A DNA stretch of 64,000 nucleotides from positions 186,001 to 250,000 of the forward strand of contig VXAY01002045.1 in assembly GCA_013399855.1 (NCBI GenBank). Reading direction: 5' to 3'. The stretch is from Oxyruncus cristatus (taxonomy: Eukaryota > Chordata > Aves > Passeriformes > Cotingidae). This document shows, piece after piece, positions 12,801-30,500 of the stretch. Each line of letters opens with the position of its first letter. The stretch's first letter is position 1. The notes below the pieces were generated by a model. The model saw only the letters and a list, made by a program, of their open reading frames with translations. It searched no databases and was not told where the DNA came from. The translations under genes were made by a program, and so were the position numbers.

Positions 12801-15800
12801 AAATAAAGTGCTGTGTAAGTGATGTGTAAATGCTCATCTGCGCTGTCCTCCCCTGGTGCTGTAGTCCATGGTGCATTTTTTGGAGCCAGAGATCTGGAGG
12901 TACTCTTTCTCCAAGAACATACCCAGGACATACTTAGCCTGCAAGAACTGATTTCCTTAAATATTAGTCCATCTGCAAAAAAATACCTGCAAGCACCTTC
13001 CTCTGGGGCCAAACACCTCAATCTTCATATGACTGATTTAGCAGACTGGCTTCATTACCCCACAATTTGTTTGGATGCCATGAACAGTCTCAGTTACCTG
13101 ACAATGCATTTGCTAGATCCTTGTTCAAATGAAAAGCTAGCAAAAAACTAAACTCTCTGCTAGGCCTGATCCAAGGGGGAGCCAAAACAGCCCAGGACAT
13201 CCCAGATTATATCAGTAGTACTTTGTAACAGAAGTAGCAGCACACCCTGATCCCAAATAGAACAGAAACATAGCTCAACTTCTTTTTTGGAAGCTCAACA
13301 CTCTCAAGATTTGGACACCTAAGAACTGCAAACCTTTTCCTACTTTCAGCTAAATCCTACAATACTTAAAAAACACAAATTACTTACCAGTGACTAGTAG
13401 CAGAAACTGGCTTGGGATTCCTGGGATTTTTTTTTCCCCAATCTACATCTCAGAAGCACCTGTGTGTATCCAACGCTGGAGTCTTCACCCTTAGGCCAAG
13501 AGGAAAACCTCAACACAAGTGGTCAGCATCAGGCAAATGCTCCCAAGTGCTGTATGGCTGAGGCATCTTCCAGCAATTCACTGTAACCTTCATCTGATGA
13601 ACAAAGCAATATAACCTGTGGCACAAACTACGCACTGTACAAAAACCAGGAAAAAGGCAGGAATAGTTTGGTTATTTGAAAGAACTGCAGAACCATTCCA
13701 CTAAGGTATTTCTCTCTTTATATTTGAAGGGTTTTTTTAAAAAAGACTAACAGATGTGGGAAGAAAAGGTACACATTTTAAATTCCTTCACCGCGATGCA
13801 TCTCAGTTTGTACTTGCAGAAAGAGGATAAGCATCCACAGCAGGGAAGACTCCAACACAACCCATTCTTCTTGAGCGTGAAGCACTCGCCTTCAAACCCT
13901 TTTCTCCAACAGATTTAAATGCACAATATGGTGTGGAGAAACCTAAAGTCAGGAGCCAAAGCCACAGCTCTGGTGGCGAGTCAAGGCACTGGGATTTGCT
14001 GTTCATTTGGCCTTACCTCTGGATCATGACAGCAACATGGGTTTCTCAGCTTATAACCAGCAGAGCACCAGTTACAACCATATGTGGAATGAAAACTGGT
14101 ATTCCTTCACCCCACCCCATATCCCACAGGTATCTCTAAGAGGACATGACCAAACACCATTTATCTGCTGATCAATGATGTCTAAGATCTCATCATTGGG
14201 GTCTGCGATAAAGCCCTAAAGGGATAGAGGTTTCCCATTGTTTCCTGCAGACTCAGGAAGCACCAATATTATCATTATTTCAAAGATCAGTTAGGCATAA
14301 CTTTAAATGCAAAACCAGTATCTGACACGTATCAGACTTTTTTCCTGTTAGCTCAATCTTTCACCAGTCTTCCAGTAAAGACTGTTTTACCACAGAAACC
14401 AAAAGTCTGTGCAGATCATAGGATCTCAGAAACAGTCCCAAGTGATGAATTCCTAACCAAACACTAGCTGTCCATCAGCAAACAGGACACTCTGTAGCTC
14501 TCAAATCCTTCCTGATGAAAGCATTTACTTCTCATAGTGCATTATGCACAAAAAGGGAGGCCAAAGCTCCAAGAGGTAATCGACAGCTTAAAATAAAACA
14601 AGCCGTGGCAGACTGTGAAAAGTAGGCTTGGAATGAGCACAGCTCTGTTCACCTACTGCTTCTGCCAGGCAAAGTTTCCAGTTACTGACTGGTGCGGAGG
14701 AAGTGGTTACCCTTCAGGGATCACACAAAGCGTCTTCAGATTCACAGGCTGGCTGTGCCCTGCAGCAGGCAAGAGCAGCTGCAACTGTTCTCTGACCTCT
14801 TCTGGGCACGAACTGCAGTAATCACCCCCAGGAAATCTGAGAAATCTGGGGATTTTGTATTTGTCATTACACTCTGATGTTGCAGTTGCTTCCTGAGGAC
14901 AAGGCTGACATTAGGCTGCTTCTCTAACTCCTCCGCATTGTCTGGGATTTTCAATGTTTGACACGTAACCTTAAGTGAAAATGTTATGGAAGCTTTCTTA
15001 CCTGGACCCATATAATTTTGGGGATTTTTTTAAAAAGTTACAATTAAAAAAATAACATGACAAACAGTGCTTGAGGTTACTGTTCTCACATTGTATCTGC
15101 TGCTATTAAAAGCCATTCAGTTTAACAGCAATAAAAAAAACACAGGGGATAGCTAGGGATCAGTTCTGCATAAATTTACCACAGACATCAGAGCACTGCA
15201 TCACCAAATACATCCAGTTTTACTTAGCCCTCAGTATTTTTCCTCTACCAGCCTAATCATTTCCCACTTGTGGCAATTACTGTGGCAGAACCCCTACCAG
15301 ACAGCCATTCCAATTCACACATGGATAAAAACATCTGCACTTCTGTCACTTCAAATCTCTCCAGGTTCTCCAAACTCCATTTCAAAACATATTCCAAAGG
15401 GTCAGTTAAATTGTTATTGAAACTTATTTTGGGGAGTATTAGTTTATTTTTTGGAAAGAAATAAAAGACATCTCCTCAATGCTTAAGAGGATCAAGTGTC
15501 AAAACAACTGGTATCTCAGTCAAATTGGAAAGTAATCCATTTTCAGTAAACACATATTTCATCAAGACTTGGACAATCTGTTCAAGCAACAGCAAGACAT
15601 TTAAATCCTTATGAGAATGGAGAACTAAAATAGGTGTGACCAGATGCATAGCTTTTCTCCAGACTGTACACGAAAAACTGACTTGCATTATAGCAAGTAC
15701 ATGTACCAAAACTAAGTAGGCATTTAGACACCAGCAGCACGAGATTAAGATTAATAACAGCCACAGCAAGTCTTGTTCTCTTGTTGAATCACTTCTATTT

Positions 15801-17649
15801 CCTGTCTAATCTGTCTCTAATGCGTCCACAACTGCAATATCTATTACCCCGTAAGAGCAATGCTCGGTTAAAAGGGACATTCCTCCTACCTCCCATTATA
15901 AATGATTACTTGGCCACCACACATCCATTCCAAGCATTCCTCCTATATTATGTTGAAAACACAGTTCCAGTTCCTATCTCCCAGGATTAGAAGATTGAAG
16001 CTTTCTGCCCTAATTGTTTCTGTGTATTGATCCTTGGCACATACTAAGAATCAAACAGGAGGAGATTGCTATAACATAGACAGACCCTACCCATAGGTCA
16101 GAAGTCTTACCCTTTTTCTACATCACCAAAGTATATAAATTATCAGATTTGAATATAAATTGAATGCTGCTAAATCAGCTGGGTCCAAACTATCTCAATA
16201 TTTTATTACTGCCTCATTTGTACTCTAGGCAACATCCCCTTAACACCCTGAGTTCTGATCCTTTGTATCATCTAATTTGATCAAAGCTTTCACTGCTAAG
16301 GGAAGCCAAGAAAAAGCACAAAGCACAATTTGCTCAGAACAACATGCTGATATTTAAGCAGAAACAAGCATTAAATTTCAATGCTTCAAAATAATGTGAC
16401 TGGCTATCCAATTTAGCACATCCCTATTCCAGTTCCTAATACGTTATTCTCAGACCACTGCAATCACTGACCTGTTACCAACATTGCTGCTGCAAGGGCA
16501 TTATTAGAGAACTGTCTGTTAACAGTCCTGTCTCTTCTACTTTGAATTCCAGACTTTAGGGCTTGGGATTTTTTAATTATTTATAGGGGGTTTGTTCTCC
16601 CTAGGATAGCCTTGGAAGCATGTGCATCCTGCTAGCTTCACAGACTTGGGGGAGGAAGTCACACACCATCACCTCCAGTGCAATCAAAAGCAAAGAAGCA
16701 AAGACCAGCAAGGCAGTTAATTTTATATTGAGGCAGCCCCTCTCCAAGAAGCACCACAAATACTGTGCTTTAAAAGAGGGAGCACTTGAGCACCAAGGAA
16801 AGCTCCAGCATCCTTTCCTACGGAGGAAATGCTTTGAGTTTTGCAAAGCTTTTTATTCGTATCAACCATGCTTGAGTAAAGAAAGGCAAACTTGCAGAAC
16901 AGTCCTTGCTGGATGTTAGATTAGATCATGGATAAACTACTTCTGAACAGCAAGGCAGTAGACAATTTTAGTCTATCCCACTGTCATTTAATCTCACTGC
17001 AGATCATTTATAGGAACACTAATCTGAGACCACAGGGAGCTCCTTCACAGACCACATACCTTACACCAATTATATTAAGCATACTCACTCTTACTGCTGT
17101 GTTTACTCACTCTTATTGCTGTGTCTACTGTTGTAGCAGTTTTAACTACTGTTATATATTAAAAATTGAATGATGCAGTCTAAATGCTGCCCCTGCCTGA
17201 ATTAGCTGAATTTACCCTGAAACATCACCTGTTTAATGCAGTCTATCTGAAAGTCAGAGCTATGAACAACTTCACTTGACATCCAACAACCACATGACTA
17301 AGCAGCAATTTCCTGCAGAACTTGCATTTCTTTACAAAGTCTGCAATTCAGAAGGAAATCACACAGCTTTGTCCATTGGAGCACTGAAGCCAGTACAACA
17401 ATGAATCCAATCACCTCTTTATTACCTGAAATACTGTTCCCAGATATTAAAGAAATCAAGTCCAGAAGCCAACTGCATCTCAATTTTCAGTACTCAGAAT
17501 ATCCAACTTAGTTCTTTACCTTCCATACCAAGTTTTTTCCTGTTCATTATATTTCAAAATAAATAGTTTGACTCACAGCACCATTTTTCACTTACCCAGA
17601 AAGAAGCACAAGTCATGCAAAAAGATTTTACTTGCATTTTACTACTGTT
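3823..17649. other. Gene-free region downstream of RRM2
   Basis: No frame here shows family resemblance or splice-consistent structure. It includes an A-rich run at about 6200-6246 and AT-rich blocks near 7860-8050 and 11220-11800 that could hold conserved non-coding elements. No HPCAL1 or ODC1 exon, which might be expected beyond RRM2 by synteny, was found. Confidence 0.6.
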
Positions 17650-18144
17650 GAGTATTACAAGACAGTTGTTTATTTTACACATTAAAGTGCCAGGTTTATG
17701 TACAAACTATTAAAACAACAGTAAAAAAGGTAAACTTAAAACCTGCTAAGAAAGCAGTGAGATTGTGTAGTTGCCTCCAGAATTTTCTACAGACTATTCG
17801 ACAAATTTACATCAGTTCCTTTGTTTATGGTGAGAACAGCTGAAGCCAGGGGTCAGTGCCCAAAACCTTCCATCTTGCAGAATGAAGTGCCTGTATCTTT
17901 CATGAAATGGAATAGCACATACTTTAAGATACATCTAAACATTCTACGCATTAACACCATTGGCAAATTCTAAAAGGGATTTTACTGTTGGAGCTACACC
18001 AGCCTCCTAAAATATACCAATATCACCATACTTTACAAGAGTGGGATTTTAGTACAGAAATCAAGTCACACTGTGACTCAATATATTGAATGTTTCCCTG
18101 TAAATAGGGTTTTATGTACATTAATGCATATGGTCTCAGTTCAT
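17650..18144 (-). other. RRM2: RRM2 3' UTR with candidate poly(A) signal
   Basis: After the TAA the minus strand carries about 470 nt of AT-rich sequence to an AATAAA at 17674-17669, so cleavage is placed near 17650. A second AATAAA lies at 17423-17418 and could give a longer form. The end is inferred from the hexamer alone. Confidence 0.55.
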
Positions 18145-23188
<5,044 letters not shown>

Positions 23189-23235
23189 GGCTGAAGCTGA
23201 GGGTGAAGCACCGGCGACTGTAGCGGGATGAGCGG

Positions 23236-23440
23236 CAGGAAATGAGGAACCCGGCGCCGCCCCTTTATATGCACTTCGAACTTGGCGCCAGAACGGCGGG
23301 CTGGCCAATCACAACCCTCGTAGCGCCCACGGCCGCCCGCCTCCGCGCTCCCATTGGCTAAAAGGCCGGGCGAGGCCCCGCCCCCCATTGTGCCAGCAGT
23401 GGCGGGAGGAAGAGACCCGCCCTTCGCTTTGGCGCCAGCG
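23236..23440 (-). promoter_or_regulatory. RRM2 core and proximal promoter
   Basis: On the minus strand a TATAAA lies at 23269-23264, about 75 nt upstream of the ATG, placing initiation near 23236 and giving a 5' UTR of about 48 nt with no upstream ATG. Two CCAAT boxes in opposite orientations lie at 23305-23309 (plus) and 23357-23353 (minus). Two E2F-like TTGGCGCC cores lie at 23282-23289 and 23429-23436. NF-Y plus E2F is the established arrangement for S-phase-induced RRM2 promoters; binding here is inferred. Confidence 0.75.
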
Positions 23441-23620
23441 GCGCTCGGAAAAGGCGGGAGAGAGCGCCAGGAGGCCCCGCCCCCCGGGCTTGGGTGGACA
23501 GGTCCGGATGCGGGAGCTGCCTCTCGCGCCTGTTTGGGAACGATTTGGGGGCGTTGGCAAAATCCCAAACTCGTTTGCGGATATGGGAACAGCCATAACC
23601 CGGGGTTGGGGTGCAGATCT

Positions 23621-26472
23621 TGGAAATACCACGTTCTTGTCTCTGCCTTGCTCTCCGCTTCTCTCTGGTCTCTCCTACCTACCTATTCATACTCACTTTC
23701 AACACTGATCCCTGCATTTGGATACAAACAGATGCCACAGTCCTACATTTGGAGGTAGAAATTGGCTTCCTGGAGAAACTGACTCCGTGTGCCAGCTGAT
23801 TCCACGTTTTAAATAAATAGCACAGGAAAGGGAGAACACAGGTATAAAGAAGAGATGAATATTCATATTCTTTAAAAAGTCAGCATTTATTTTATACTAA
23901 TTGCCTTTTTTGAACAGTATAGTTTTCCTCATCCAACTCCACAAAGGATCTGTTTCTGTCAACTAAAATGTTTTTCCTGAAGCAATTTTAATGAAACCAG
24001 AAGCTCCACAAGATTTGGAGGCTCTTCTATTATGTGGGCGGTACAGTGGCCTTGAATGAGTCGAAGTGGTCGCTGTGATCTGATCATGGTGAGTTACATG
24101 TCCCAGCTTTGCACTGTGCTTGTCTGGAGGAGAGTCAGGAGCAGAAGAGCAGCAGAACTGTATAATGATACTGTGTTAAATTTACTGCTGTAATGAGTGG
24201 ATTTGGAAGAAAAACAAGAATACTCCCACCATCACCTCTGGCACTGTAAATTCAAACTGATTATTCATTTCAGCAGGTCAGTCTCAAGGTCACAAATTCG
24301 GCTCTAAGCTCTCCTCAGCTTCAACCTACCAGAAATGGCCAACATTTCTGAGAGATTAGACTTATGACTTTTATTGGTCCTATTTAGGACTTTGGACTAG
24401 TGCAGGCCCCACCCAGGAGATGTTCTGTGGGACCTTCTTTGCTAAATATACATCCCAATATACAAATCTACATACACATCTCCATCTTTGGAGAGTGAGC
24501 GCCACAAAACCCCATCCTAGTAGGCAGCCTGAACAGGCACAGACATGTTCCTGCTCTGTCCTAGGAAGCAGGTGCCCAGGGCAGGGGCACCAGGCAGGTC
24601 CCAAACGGCTCACCAGTGTCCATGTAACACCCTCTTATCTCATGCCACCTCTACAGCTGCTAGGAGAATTGTCAGAGAGCTGCAACAGCAGCAGCCTCCC
24701 CACCCCAGCCAAACTCATTTACCCTCCCACCCCAATAAAGGACTCCAGAGCCACCACCCTGGGCTGTGGCCAAGGGCTGTCACATTGCAAGGGCTGTCCT
24801 ATCTCTGCAGTTCAGCTGCTGTTCCTAGAAGCCCAGGGCAGGGGATCAAAGCCCTGCCCCGGGGACAATGGCTCTGCAAGGAGAGAAACACCAGGGAGAG
24901 CATGGAGAGGGTCTGTGAGGAACCATTTTGCAACTCTGTGCTGGTGGTATTTGGAAATGAGTGTCCACACTGAATTATTACAGCAGTTTAATTCAATTGT
25001 ATTTGTTCCTCCTTCATGTGCATCTTCCTCCACGATGCAACTGCCTTTGGGACCAGCATTTTCAAGGCAACTTCTTTGCCACAGCTGGGTTCAAGGCAGT
25101 AGGCTGCTGCCCTGCTTTGAGATGCTCAGCATCTCACTGGGTTGTCGGCTAGCTTGTGCCCTCTCTTTGGTTGTGTGAAAGGTTGCTCTGCCTTTATGAC
25201 TTCTGGCCACTATTTCTGAGCACTGTGTATTTAAAAAGAAAAACAGCCCCAAATTTGAGTTAGTTTCTCACCTTCTTTGTTCACAGAAATTCAGACACTC
25301 AGAAAGGTGGAAGTAAGAGCAGCCCAGGGCAGCTGGGTGAGGCAGGTGTGGGGTGTTGTGTAATCACACTGTTTACACATCTCTCTCCAGACTGGGCACC
25401 CTGGCTTCCCAGCACCCACCTCTACCCAAGCCCTGACATGTCTCATCACCCGCAGATGGAGCTCAGCAGCATCCTCTGTCCCAAGTACGAGTGGCTGTTG
25501 GAAAGCAAAGCCCTCACATGGTTGGCATCCGAACTGTCTTTAATTTTTTAAAACTGCATTTCTTGCCTATTTAAAGTCCTTACCCAATATCTAAAACTCT
25601 CAAGACAAAATCTGCAGGTAATGTATGACCACGTATGGGGTTATAATGGTGTAACTGAACATGTTTCTTTGTTATTCATGAAACTGGGCACAGTGCTGCA
25701 AACACAGGCCACCAGGTGGATGATCCAGCATTAAAAGACTTTCAAGAACTGGAAAAATGAAGCTTTCCAATCAGCTGCCCTTGCTGGTCATCAGCAGTCA
25801 GTAATACAGAAGAGGACCACTGGTTTTGGTACCTTCCGCAGGATCTATTAGCACATTGTGGAGCTGGAGTAGCAATTTCCAACAATGCATTCATTCCTGG
25901 GCTCCAGAAGGTTGTCACTCTTCCTTGCTGCTGGAACCACCTTCTTGTTTCCTGGAGCAGAAGAAGGCAATGGCTCCACTTTTTACTTGCCTCAAGCAGG
26001 TTTTGGTCTCAGTTCCTGCGCTCTGGTTTTGGAGGCTGTGGCTGATCTCTTGCCACATGTGGACAATTATATGTCATTCCAGCTCTAGCAGCCTGTCAGT
26101 CACCACAGAACAGTGAAGTTTCCTGGAGGTTGCATTCCTCAGCACTTACTCATCCAAAACTGCCTCTTCAAGGCTGCAGCCCCAGGTCCTTCATTTCTGG
26201 GCAGGCCGGTTGTTTATGTGGAGCAGGGCTCTTACATATCAGCATTTTGGGGGCATCTCCTCATTGCTACAGCAAACACACAGCAGTATGAGCTGCCCTT
26301 TCCCTCTTGGTCAAGAAAACAACCTTGCCATCTTAGCAAAGCAGCCAGGGGACCCCTATACTTCTGAATGGTTCCAAAGAAAATCACCCTCAAACCATGA
26401 AAGGCAATAATTGAAGACACACAGGCAGGACTGCAAATCATTTTTCTTAACTGGGGGAGCAGTGGGGAGTTT
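23621..26472. other. Upstream intergenic DNA, no supported gene
   Basis: This contains the longest stop-free frame of the window (24420-25178, plus) but no recognisable domain, Kozak context or splice structure. See findings. Confidence 0.5.
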
Positions 26473-26477
26473 GGTTA
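26473..26477. repeat. 5-bp target site duplication, left copy
   Basis: GGTTA immediately precedes the TG of the LTR and is repeated exactly after its terminal CA. Confidence 0.8.
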
Positions 26478-27565
26478 TGTCATGGTTTAGCCCATCCCCC
26501 CAGTATTGGGGTAGAAAATGGTTAACTCCAGGTGAAATCCCAGCCAAGTAGCCAATCAAAGACTTTTGTGACGTCTCTACAAATTACATATTTAACAAAC
26601 CAGAAAAAAAAACATGTTGTGCAGAAGAAATTAAGGATTTAAAGTGGCGGCACGCCCCAGCCCAGCTGGGCCCAGGTGTGCGGCCCTCCCGGGGCCTAAC
26701 TGGCCCAGGGAGGGCAGAGATGGCTTGAAACCAAAATCACATGGAAGCCACATGCAACAGACTGCAGAAGAATTACAGCCACAAAATGATAAAGGAGGCG
26801 GTGAACTCTCCATTGAGGGGCCGAGCCCCTCACGACCTCGGGCCTTAGTCCNNNNNNNNNNNNNNNNNNNNNNNNNNNNNNNNNNNNNNNNNNNNNNNNN
26901 NNNNNNNNNNNNNNNNNNNNNNNNNNNNNNNNNNNNNNNNNNNNNNNNNNNNNNNNNNNNNNNNNNNNNNNNNNNNNNNNNNNNNNNNNNNNNNNNNNNN
27001 NNNNNNNNNNNNNNNNNNNNNNNNNNNNNNNNNNNNNNNNNNNNNNNNNNNNNNNNNNNNNNNNNNNNNNNNNNNNNNNNNNNNNNNNNNNNNNNNNNNN
27101 NNNNNNNNNNNNNNNNNNNNNNNNNNNNNNNNNNNNCCATGGTGACAACATGGTGATACGAGAGTTTCCCTCGAAGCCCGTGGTAAACCCTCAGTAGCCG
27201 TAGACAAGTGGCTGGAAGTGGGAGGCAGATTCCCCTACATTCCAATGGAGAAAGAGATTTTCTAGCTGCAGTGATTTGGAACGGTTACCTTAAAGACTTT
27301 TTCTTCTCCTTCTTCCTCTAGACTGTTTTTGAAGAAAAGAAGGAGGGGTGGTATTTGTAAATATATAAGTTTGTTATTATAAGAAAACTAGTTAGAGTTG
27401 CTGTGTATATAAATATTCCCGTAGTTCTTATCGTGTAGCAATAAATTTTAATATTAATCCCCATGTCAAGAAATCTGTTTTGTCTATGCAAACTTTTCTA
27501 ACCTGTTAGCAAAATTTATGGGTTGATAAAAACCGTGCAGAAATCACAGGGCTAAACCTTTGACA
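26478..27565 (+). mobile_element. Solo-type endogenous retrovirus LTR with target site duplication
   Basis: The element begins TGTCATGGTTTAGCCC and ends GGGCTAAACCTTTGACA, which are near-perfect terminal inverted repeats with canonical TG...CA ends. The 5-bp sequence GGTTA lies directly on both sides (26473-26477 and 27566-27570). A TATATAAA at 27406-27413 and an AATAAA at 27440-27445 orient it to the plus strand. No gag, pol or env coding sequence is seen. The family is not assigned. A 285-base gap sits inside it. Confidence 0.85.
26852..27136. other. Assembly gap (285 N) inside an LTR
   Basis: This run of N lies wholly inside the LTR at 26478-27565. Its real length is unknown, so the missing sequence may be LTR only or may include more. 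Confidence 0.99.
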
Positions 27566-27570
27566 GGTTA
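27566..27570. repeat. 5-bp target site duplication, right copy
   Basis: GGTTA immediately follows the terminal CA of the LTR, matching the left copy. Confidence 0.8.
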
Positions 27571-30500
27571 TCACCCAGATCTCGCTCATCTACAGGGAAG
27601 TCCTATGTATCCTCCATCCCTGCTCTATCTGTGCTCAATGACCTTTTCTTCCCCAGCAGAGATTTTTTTTACCCTCTGGAAAATGCAGATTATCTTCAGC
27701 CAAGTGGACGCCTCCTACCACGGGACTTCCTGGTGTACCCTGGCATTCCTGCCCCAGGAAATCACCTATTTAAGATTGGCATGAAAGGACTGAGAAAGGA
27801 TCCTGCCTCCCACATTTAGGACAGTATAACATTTTGGCCCCTTTCTGCTCCAGATGCCCATAACATCTACACTCATCCAGTAGAGCAGAGAAAACAGGGA
27901 GATTTATCACTGCACATTTTTCTGGTGGCATCTGCCAGACACTTCCCTGCAGGTTCAGTATTTGTCACGGTTCAATTACAATTAAGCCAAAGAAGGGACT
28001 GGGAAAAGCAGGCTCCTTCCATGCCCTGTCCTGTTGCTCTGACAGGGAAAGTTTCATTTTGGGATCTAGCTGTGACCCTGTGGTGATAGGACGCAGCGCA
28101 AGGGACTGTTTACCTGGTCAGCCCCTGTGCACAAACAGGCAGCAGTAGAAAAGATCCCAAATACATTCAAGAAAGTGAAAGATGAGTTAGGAATATACCT
28201 ACATATGAGGGAAGTAATTGACCCTAGGAGCTGAAACCGGGGAAAAAAGAGGTATAATGGAAATTAGAAAAATATAGAGAGGCAAGTGTCTGCAGCACTC
28301 AGGGGACCATGAAAACACAGAAAAGTGGGTTTGTGTTGAACTTGTATTCAAAGGTGAATAAATTGATGCAGGTCTGATATTAAATGGCATAGAGGCCTGT
28401 ATGGGAATGTAGGTGACAAAAAAAGATTGGCATCCTTTTGGCAGCACAATCAGGCTGATAAAAAAAATCCCTTGCTTTATAAGGGCACATTTGATTCACT
28501 GCTTTGTGACATTGAGAGGAATAAAACTGCTTAACTGATAGATTTTAGAAAGTCACTGTAGGGGCATATCATTACCAGCTCAGTGTCCTAAGGTGTCTGC
28601 AAAGTTCTCACATGGTAGATGTGGTGGGTGGTAAATAATGAGGGTAAAAGTGGCCTGTCTAACTATGTCCTTGGTATTAATGAGCCTAAATGCAAGATCA
28701 TGCACTAGGGAGGAAAACTGAAGGTGACATTTATGAAATGCTGGACTGGCCCTGCAGAGAGGGTCTCCTGGGTGATGATTCATCAGCCTCCCAGGCTAAT
28801 CCATGGTCAAGGGAGCACACCAGGTCCTCTGCTCCATCAGCAGAGGTATCACAGCTGGAGGCATGACTGCTTCCCTCCTGCATTGTGTGGGAGAGCATCT
28901 GTGGGGCAGCCCCAGGGGAGTCAGCACAAGATCCAGACACCCGAGTGTAGGTGGGTGGGCTGTGTAGGCACTGAGACATTCTAAAACATCCTGCCTGACC
29001 TCACTGATCCCCAACGGCCTTTCACACCTCCTGGGCCACTCCTGCCAGCCACACATCTACGCCCCCTGAAGTCTCTCAAATGACACCAATATTCATATTT
29101 AGGCAACTGAGTCAAGTCATCTGATATGAGGTGTCTGGATATCTTAATGCATTGTCATTATCTCAAACCAAACCCACTCACTGTGCCCTGTCCTAACAAC
29201 AAAGGGTGGAGAGGGTGTTGAAGATGTGGGAGCAGTTCAGAAGACAGCTCCAGGGCAGACCAGAGGCTTACAAGCCTGGTCTGGAGCAAGAAGCTGGAGC
29301 AAGCTGTCCTATTCACTGCTACTGAGAGAGAGCTGGGGAGCAGCCAGGTAACCACCCTGACCAAGCACTGCTGTAATCAGCTGATGGAAAAAAAAAGCAG
29401 TAAGATCTTACAGCTCTGAGCAGTCACCAGAACATGGATTTCAGAAAGAAAATATTTCTCACCACTGGTAATTATGCACTGAAACTGCTTTCCTGGCCAC
29501 ACAGTAGATTCTTCAATTCCCAGTCATGATTTCAAGACTTCACATGACAGTTTTATTCAGGCATATTACATTTTTTCAGCAGTTACTGGCAAGTTTCACT
29601 GACCATTAAAAGGATTACAATAGATTATTTTATTAGTCCTCTTGTCTGGCATCCATCAAGATGCTCTTTCATTGCACAGCAAGCTCAAGGGCATGCCAGG
29701 AACTTGGTCCCCACCAGCTAAGCCTGTTAGCACACCTAACTAAAGAAAGGAGGGAAAAAATCTTCAAGATGAAGTTTTAACACTGAAAACATCAATAAAT
29801 CAATCACTGATGTTTTATTGCAGCAAAACACTCTGGTCTCATGTAACTCCGGCAGAAAAAAAAATATTAAAACAGGAGACAACCCCTACCAACAGAGCCC
29901 CACAGTACCTGCTCTACCACATATTGCCACATCTTCTCTTGGGGGTTCAGTGACCTCTAGCATTTTAAGTGAAGCTGAGACACAAATAATTCCTTTAAAG
30001 AATACAGCATTTTCCATATTCCCTCCCTTCTAAAACCCTTAAACAGATCCATTCTCCTCCTTTCCCACACCAGCCCCTGGGGAAGAAGAGGGATATTTTG
30101 TTTTATTAACAGATATGTTTCTGCAGCCGAATTACTACTGGTGTTTCCTTCCTAGCAGAAACTGGGAAAGCTTCCAGTTTGTAAGCATCCTAGATCAATC
30201 ACAGATGGATAGAGCAAGGCATTATATGACCACACTTTGCCTACGCTGCATTGCAGAATTGCATCTCCTCTACCATTTTCTACAATAGTTGCCTTCCCTG
30301 TGGCTGTCCCCATCTCTTTTTTATCTTTTTCTCTTGTTTTTAGTGTTAATTTTAAGTTTCCTTTTCTCCAGTGCTGCCACATGAATTTTTCAGGACAAGA
30401 AAATTTGCATACTCTTTTCCCTGGGATCCTGCTTCCTCACCACCTTGGCCCTAAGGCTCATGCCTGAGGGGGTCCTGCTGAATACCAGGCTTCCTCAGCC

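Noticed and set aside
17418..17423. Distal AATAAA as the main RRM2 poly(A) signal
   Set aside because: A nearer hexamer at 17669-17674 is better placed; the distal one is kept only as an alternative.
26631..27245. Open frames spanning the 285-base gap
   Set aside because: Most of their length is N; the real sequence is LTR.
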